DNA from: Haliscomenobacter sp040403615 | Lineage (GTDB): Bacteria > Bacteroidota > Bacteroidia > Chitinophagales > Saprospiraceae | Length of the DNA: 64,000 bases | Assembly: GCF_040403615.1 (NCBI RefSeq) | Contig: NZ_JBBAKG010000005.1 | Coordinates: 1 to 64,000, forward strand | Reading direction: 5' to 3' | In this document: positions 61,834 through 64,000 of the stretch, piece by piece | How positions within the stretch are numbered: position 1 is the first letter of the stretch | Layout of the letters: each line of letters begins with the position of its first letter | The notes under the pieces: model-generated | What the model saw: only the letters and a program-made list of their open reading frames with translations | Told to the model about the DNA's origin: nothing | The model's database searches: none | Translations under genes and position numbers: made by a program

Positions 61834-64000
61834 ATGGCTTTGCCTACCCAATATTCACACCCCCTCTTGAGTCGACCTGGCACTAGTCAATATAAACGAT
61901 TAGCAGACTTTTTTTCTGTTCAGCCCGACATGTCCCTAATTGATGGTCGTTCCTTGGCGGATATTCTAGACTACATCAACAAGTTTGCCCGGCAAGTCAT
62001 CTATCATGAATATCAAGCAAATGATTTTGAAGGTGAATACATTGAGTTGGGCAACTGGTTGGCATTCTTTGAAAAAAGCCTTCCATTTCAATTGGTTCGG
62101 TACCACAAAACCAATTTCGACCAACTGGAAACAGATCTATTGAGGCTTTCCAAAAATCTTGAGCAAAACCCTACGATAGAAATTCTAAAATTACTACTCG
62201 ATTTGTGCTTTTTCGAATTGATTTTACCAATCGAAAATTTGCAAAAACAGGCGAATCAATACGATTTCAGTTTTAGTTCCCATTTACAGGGACTTATTCG
62301 CAGCCAGCTTATGCCGTCAGTAGTGAGTTTTATTCAATTGAGCAATGCTGCCAATAAATATTTCTGCGTTGGAAAGCACGATTTTTCCAATTTCACCCAA
62401 TCGCCCTGGATCATTGCCGAGGAGGACATCATCAAAATAGATGAACGATTTAAAAAGGTACCAGGTGGAACCCAGGGCGCAATACTTTGGCTTAAAGAAG
62501 AATTGAATAAAATCGCTTATCAAATATTGGGAAATGCCCGCCAAATTGCTCTGGAAATCCCTCCCTTTCTTGAAGCTGCTATCAATGTATTAAAGGGTAG
62601 GCACGAACCTCATCTGGGCCTGCTTTTCGCATTTATCCGTCTGTTTAAGTATTTTCAAGGTGATCTCAACGAGTTGACCCAAGTGCATCTTGAATTTTTT
62701 TATGAAAAAGTGCTAAAAATTAAACGAAAGGATTTTGCCGCAGATCATGCGCATTTGGTTCTTGAAGTATCTAAGCACCTCAAGGATCCCTATATAGTGG
62801 CCAAAAACACTGTTTTTAAAGACGGGAAAGATGCCAAGAATATAGATGTACTCTTTCAATTGGATGAAGAAATAACCATTGATAATGCAAAGGTCAAAGC
62901 CCTAAAGACCCTTCATCTTAATCAGATTGACTATTTGGAGGACAATGGGACTTCCAAATCTTACATAGAGGGTCTGTATATCGCTCCGGTAGCCAACTCT
63001 GCAGATGGAAAAGGGGAACAACCGTTCAAAGATGACCAATTAAAAAATTGGGCAACGTTGGGCAATAAGCCAAGTAAATACATTGCATTTGGGAAGAATT
63101 TGCCTGAAGATCATCCGCTGGGAAGGATTGGCTTTGTATTGGCTTCTCCGGTATTGTGGCTGAATGAAGGTCAACGCCAAATAACCATTTCCATCGATTG
63201 TCAATTTGACTCAGGCGAACCAATTCCCGAGAATTTATTCACAAAAATAGCAGCAATTGGCCAATGGTTTCACTTGCATTTTTCGGGAGAAGAAGGTTGG
63301 TTTGCTCCAAAAAAACTTTTCAAATTGGAATATCAATTTCCGGATGATCCTCCAGACCTCGGCAAACCATTTAAGCTGAAATTCAGCGGAACGTTGGATT
63401 CAGGAGAACCGAAAGTTGCCTTTTATGATAATGCAAAAATCCAGGAATCATTCAGCGTGGATCAGGCTTTGCCCATGGTAAAAATTGAGTTAGATACCAC
63501 CAAGAAGATAGAACTGTCCTCAAAAAATACAAGTGGCACTGAACGTTGCAATTTGTTGTGGAAAGATGATTCAGATAAAAAATTAAATGCCGCACTCTAT
63601 CATTATTTAAGGCATTTGAAAATAAACGATACGACCATCGATGTGACTGTTAGTGGCGTAAAAAATTTATTGGTGCAAAACGAAGAGAGTCTACAAGATG
63701 TGAATAGTCCAATCTTACCCTTTGGGACCAGGCCCAAAGTAGGTGCTGAATTTTATATTGGGAGTAAAGAAGTATTTTTAAAGAACTGGGAAGAAGCATA
63801 CCTGAATGTTGATTGGAAAAACCGTCCGGAAAAATTAGAAGAACACTATGCTGATTATTATTCAAATGAGGTGTTTGAGGATGGAGAAGTTAGTATTAAG
63901 GATAATAGCTTTAAAGTCAGAACTGAAATCTTAGAGAATGGCGTTTGGGTTTATTATGAAAAAAAGGATAAATCTCAGCGAGCATTATTCCTGGAGCAGA
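61834..64000 (+). CDS. Large eCIS baseplate J/gp47-type protein (3' truncated by window edge)
   Basis: The frame is open from the ATG at 61834 (MALPTQYSHPLLSRPGTSQY) to the end, giving 722 complete codons without a stop. The N-terminal block DGRSLADILDYINKFARQVI followed by NWLAFFEKSLPFQL matches the start of very large Bacteroidota eCIS baseplate proteins annotated as baseplate J/Afp11- or Afp12-like. Beta-rich regions follow (QRQITISIDCQFDSGEPIPE, DTTIDVTVSGVKNLLV). The position after gp25 agrees with that of afp11. The C-terminal part, needed to confirm the J core, lies outside the window. Confidence 0.75.
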   Translation, partial: MALPTQYSHPLLSRPGTSQYKRLADFFSVQPDMSLIDGRSLADILDYINKFARQVIYHEYQANDFEGEYIELGNWLAFFEKSLPFQLVRYHKTNFDQLETDLLRLSKNLEQNPTIEILKLLLDLCFFELILPIENLQKQANQYDFSFSSHLQGLIRSQLMPSVVSFIQLSNAANKYFCVGKHDFSNFTQSPWIIAEEDIIKIDERFKKVPGGTQGAILWLKEELNKIAYQILGNARQIALEIPPFLEAAINVLKGRHEPHLGLLFAFIRLFKYFQGDLNELTQVHLEFFYEKVLKIKRKDFAADHAHLVLEVSKHLKDPYIVAKNTVFKDGKDAKNIDVLFQLDEEITIDNAKVKALKTLHLNQIDYLEDNGTSKSYIEGLYIAPVANSADGKGEQPFKDDQLKNWATLGNKPSKYIAFGKNLPEDHPLGRIGFVLASPVLWLNEGQRQITISIDCQFDSGEPIPENLFTKIAAIGQWFHLHFSGEEGWFAPKKLFKLEYQFPDDPPDLGKPFKLKFSGTLDSGEPKVAFYDNAKIQESFSVDQALPMVKIELDTTKKIELSSKNTSGTERCNLLWKDDSDKKLNAALYHYLRHLKINDTTIDVTVSGVKNLLVQNEESLQDVNSPILPFGTRPKVGAEFYIGSKEVFLKNWEEAYLNVDWKNRPEKLEEHYADYYSNEVFEDGEVSIKDNSFKVRTEILENGVWVYYEKKDKSQRALFLEQ

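Noticed and set aside
50634..64000. A prophage
   Set aside because: No integrase, terminase, capsid, portal or lysis genes occur; only tail-like functions are present.

Overview
The window looks like chromosomal DNA of a Bacteroidota bacterium, most likely of the Saprospiraceae/Haliscomenobacter type. This is inferred from SusC/SusD pairs, CarboxypepD_reg-like/plug receptors, FG-GAP/ASPIC-UnbV lipoproteins, Bacteroidota-type promoters (TTTG, about 18-22 nt, TAnnTTTG) and the near absence of Shine-Dalgarno sequences. No rRNA, tRNA, CRISPR array, IS element or integrase was recognised. Both ends cut through genes: a zinc-type alcohol dehydrogenase at the left and a large baseplate protein at the right.

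Layout. 1-3.6 kb: the tail of an alcohol dehydrogenase, an esterase-D-like hydrolase, an FMN-dependent lactate oxidase/monooxygenase and a DUF2809 membrane protein. 3.7-9.1 kb: a very large secreted alpha-2-macroglobulin-like protein that keeps a CxEQ thioester motif and carries an inserted CarboxypepD_reg/TonB-plug-like module. 9.3-19.5 kb: a SusC-SusD pair, a 14-fold DxDxDG FG-GAP lipoprotein with ASPIC/UnbV, and a vanadium-haloperoxidase-type PAP2 lipoprotein. 19.6-28 kb: a small membrane protein, a sortilin/BNR repeat protein and a SWIM-SNF2 helicase. 28-49 kb: housekeeping and accessory genes, including malic enzyme-PTA fusion, PepSY protein, GH53 galactanase, LolA-like protein, TonB receptor, SH3 protein, gamma-glutamyltransferase, CsaA, DUF5916 protein, DinB and DUF1569 proteins, Uma2, DUF1684, DoxX-like protein, thioredoxin-fold protein and an ethanolamine-type APC permease.

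50.6 kb to the right edge holds the most interesting region, a contractile injection system (eCIS, phage-tail-like) locus on the plus strand. It is preceded by a NarL/FixJ-type response regulator and an UpxY/NusG-like antiterminator. It then encodes a DUF4255/Pvc16 cap-type protein, an unknown 361-residue protein, the sheath, two unknown cysteine-rich helical proteins, two tube proteins, DUF5908, an Afp7-like tube/LysM-type protein, VgrG/Afp8 spike, PAAR tip, gp25 and the start of a very large baseplate-J-type protein. Fibre, tape-measure, ATPase and cargo genes must lie beyond the window if they are present. The three unknown proteins embedded in this operon are the best candidates for undescribed components.

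A second layer of signal is intergenic. At least ten long, nested, imperfect palindromes lie between genes. One family (32.2, 37.4, 40.7 and 44.5 kb) has a conserved central 17-mer, arms that change in a compensatory way, direct-repeat-like flanks, and members that sit 18-49 nt upstream of minus-strand start codons. Another family shares a GCAGCTTCGCTGC-type hairpin at its ends but carries different bodies (3.0, 40.2 and 49.0 kb).
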